DNA of 64,000 nt, taken from positions 1 to 64,000 of the forward strand of contig JBGSKC010000059.1 of the NCBI GenBank assembly GCA_041741415.1, read 5' to 3'. The notes beneath the pieces are model-generated. The model saw nothing but the letters and a program-made list of their open reading frames with translations, searched no databases and was not told where the DNA came from. How positions within the stretch are numbered: the stretch's first letter is position 1; each line of letters starts with the position of its first letter. Source of the stretch: JANQTF01 sp041741415. GTDB taxonomy: Bacteria > Bacteroidota > Bacteroidia > J057. Position numbers and translations under genes: made by a program. Below, piece by piece: positions 62,559 through 64,000 of this stretch.

Positions 62559-64000
62559 ATGGAACCAAACAGCGCCATTTACCTGCGTCACGCGATTTTC
62601 GAGGCTCTTGACACCCTCACGGCTCTCCACGCCGAGGCTATCCTTGCCTTCGGCATGGTGCTGACCCTGTGCCTCTCTTTGATGCCACGCCAGCGGGCCA
62701 GGCGCTTGCTGCCGGGATGGACTGCCCTCACGCTCCTGGCCACACTGGTTCAATTGTTTCTCCTCGATCCACCCGTTCATGAAAGCCACCTGTTGCGCGA
62801 ATCCCTTGCCGCCCGCTGGGCACAAGGGCTTTGTCTGCTGTCCACCCTTCTCATGCTGCCTTCTTTTGCCCGCGACATACGACTGCAAAGCGAAGCAGAC
62901 CAGCAGGGCGGCGAACGATACGTTCTTCTTCTAGGAATGCTGCTTGGCGCTTTTTTACTCATCAGGGCTAAACACCTGATGGTAGCCTACCTGGGCCTGG
63001 AGCTGATTTCCATCGCTTCCTATATTCTCATTGGCTTCACCCGCCGGGAACCAAGAAGTGCAGAGGCCAGCCTGAAGTTTTTCCTGTTCGGCGCCTTTGC
63101 CTCGGGTTTTTTTCTTTATGGAAGCTCATGGCTTTATGGGCTCACCCAAACCCTGAGCCTGGAAGAAGGAGCGTTTCACGCGGGCCTGGAGGCAGCTGGC
63201 CCGGGCATGTGGCTGCTTCCGCTTGTACTCATGCTGGTGGGCCTGCTGTTTAAGCTAGCAGCCTTCCCCCTTCATTTTTGGATGCCAGATGCCTGGGAGG
63301 CAGGCACTTATCCTGTAGCCGGGATTCTGGCCGTGGTGCCAAAAGTGGCAGCTACCTTTTTTCTTCTTGGCATGTTTCAGGTGTTGCCGCAGGAGGGAAT
63401 GCTGCCGCTGAGGTGGTTGGTGGCCTTGCTGGCAGTAGTGAGCATGACCTGGGGAAATCTGGCTGCGCTGCGGCAGGTCCATATGCGACGGCTGCTGGCC
63501 TATTCTGGCGTGGCCCATGCCGGATTTCTGCTCATGGCTTTGGCCATCCATAGCCCGGCTGGAAACCGGGCGGGTTTGTTTTACCTCACAGTTTATGCGC
63601 TGATGAACCCGGCCATGTTCCTGATGGCAGAAGGCTTTCACCGCGGCCTGGGTCACGCCCGCTGGCAGGAATGGGAAGGCAGGGGCCGTTTGTTTCCCTG
63701 GGGAACTGCTGCGCTGGCTGTGATCCTGGCCTCGCTCACCGGGCTTCCTCCTACTGCTGGATTCATCGCCAAATGGATGTTGTTTCTCTCAGCCCTCGAG
63801 CAAGCAGATACCCTGGCCTGGGTCCTGGTGGGCGTGGGAACAGTGAACACGGTATTAGCTCTGGCGTACTACCTGATAATTCCCTCGAGAATGGTGTTTC
63901 GCCCCTCGCCGTCTGGCGACAGGCGCGCTGAGGAGTTTCCGCGATATGAAATGGTAGCCGGGCTCAGCCTGGCGGGTTTGCTGCTGCTGGGTGGGATTTG
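62559..64000 (+). CDS. nuoN: NADH-quinone oxidoreductase subunit N, 3' end outside window
   Basis: A frame of at least 480 codons open to the right edge, starting at ATG 62559. It is a multi-span protein: ILAFGMVLTLCLSLM, YVLLLGMLLGAFLLI, AYLGLELISIASYILIGF, the typical NuoN/MrpD segment MLVGLLFKLAAFPLHFWMPDAW with the conserved Lys, GNLAALRQVHMRRLLAYSGVAHAGF, and ASLTGLPPTAGFIAKWMLF. Subunit N is a proton-pumping part of complex I and is normally the last gene of the nuo operon. The upstream genes lie on the opposite strand, so nuoM is not directly before it here, which is unusual. Confidence 0.93.
   Translation, partial: MEPNSAIYLRHAIFEALDTLTALHAEAILAFGMVLTLCLSLMPRQRARRLLPGWTALTLLATLVQLFLLDPPVHESHLLRESLAARWAQGLCLLSTLLMLPSFARDIRLQSEADQQGGERYVLLLGMLLGAFLLIRAKHLMVAYLGLELISIASYILIGFTRREPRSAEASLKFFLFGAFASGFFLYGSSWLYGLTQTLSLEEGAFHAGLEAAGPGMWLLPLVLMLVGLLFKLAAFPLHFWMPDAWEAGTYPVAGILAVVPKVAATFFLLGMFQVLPQEGMLPLRWLVALLAVVSMTWGNLAALRQVHMRRLLAYSGVAHAGFLLMALAIHSPAGNRAGLFYLTVYALMNPAMFLMAEGFHRGLGHARWQEWEGRGRLFPWGTAALAVILASLTGLPPTAGFIAKWMLFLSALEQADTLAWVLVGVGTVNTVLALAYYLIIPSRMVFRPSPSGDRRAEEFPRYEMVAGLSLAGLLLLGGI

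Overview
The window looks like a chromosomal segment of a high-GC member of the Bacteroidota, most likely the Saprospiria/Lewinella-Phaeodactylibacter side of the phylum. The lineage call rests on two proteins with type IX secretion (T9SS) C-terminal sorting tails, a PorE-like TPR/propeller/OmpA protein, a TonB-dependent receptor with a carboxypeptidase-regulatory domain, DUF2480 and DUF4920 proteins, a Bacteroidota-type Vms1-like release factor, a PcrB-type prenylglyceryl-phosphate synthase and lipoproteins with short lipoboxes. The genus-level guess is inference. Most of the window has dense short-spaced genes at high GC.

Layout. 1-7.2 kb is an accessory, mobile region: the tail of an IS5-family transposase, a WD40 repeat gene whose 5' end is cut off by a complete IS5-family element (about 1878-3438), an AT-richer two-gene ATPase + HNH nuclease operon that looks like a Septu (PtuA/PtuB) anti-phage system, then an MNT nucleotidyltransferase gene followed by the decayed stub of its HEPN partner. 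7.3-16.1 kb holds a SHOCT-tailed protein, a DUF937 protein, a secreted protein of unknown role, a PorE-like T9SS/cell-wall anchor, Bcp peroxiredoxin, a T9SS cargo protein and a TonB receptor. 16.1-18.9 kb has a sigma-54 response regulator without a DNA-binding domain facing a stand-alone HPt protein, then an SdiA-regulated-type lipoprotein.

19-30.6 kb: a BtrH_N protein, a CcoI-like copper P-type ATPase, a TRIC/UPF0126 channel, a GNAT enzyme, a VLRF1-type release factor, and a five-gene minus-strand run (SRPBCC, two lipoprotein peptidyl-prolyl isomerase-like proteins, a SurA-like chaperone, MoxR) that suggests an outer-membrane protein folding module. 30.9-33.0 kb is an AT-rich three-gene membrane cassette (bestrophin, DUF2231-like, VIT1/CCC1). 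33.5-39.1 kb is metabolic: a double DUF1080 protein, a D-cysteine desulfhydrase/ACC-deaminase-like enzyme, methylmalonyl-CoA epimerase, a Gfo/Idh/MocA oxidoreductase and an ALDH7 aldehyde dehydrogenase.

39.4-48.9 kb: an Rpn-type nuclease with an eight-unit GIE repeat and a large palindrome after it, a DUF4920 lipoprotein, BipA/TypA with a pentapeptide-repeat protein, an SDR enzyme, a T9SS cargo protein, a two-domain VOC protein, and a ParA ATPase with an unusual partner carrying three KSFL motifs. 49-64 kb: a DUF1593 hydrolase, a small membrane protein, an SRPBCC protein, the overlapping mnmH-selD selenouridine pair, hflX-DUF2480, a pcrB/lipoprotein/FAH-family/M23 peptidase run, two family-2 glycosyltransferases, and the 5' three quarters or more of nuoN running off the right edge.

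The most interesting items are the Septu-like operon in its mobile setting, the ParA/KSFL-repeat pair, the DNA-binding-domain-less sigma-54 regulator with its HPt neighbour, and the VLRF1 release factor. No tRNA, rRNA or CRISPR array was seen.
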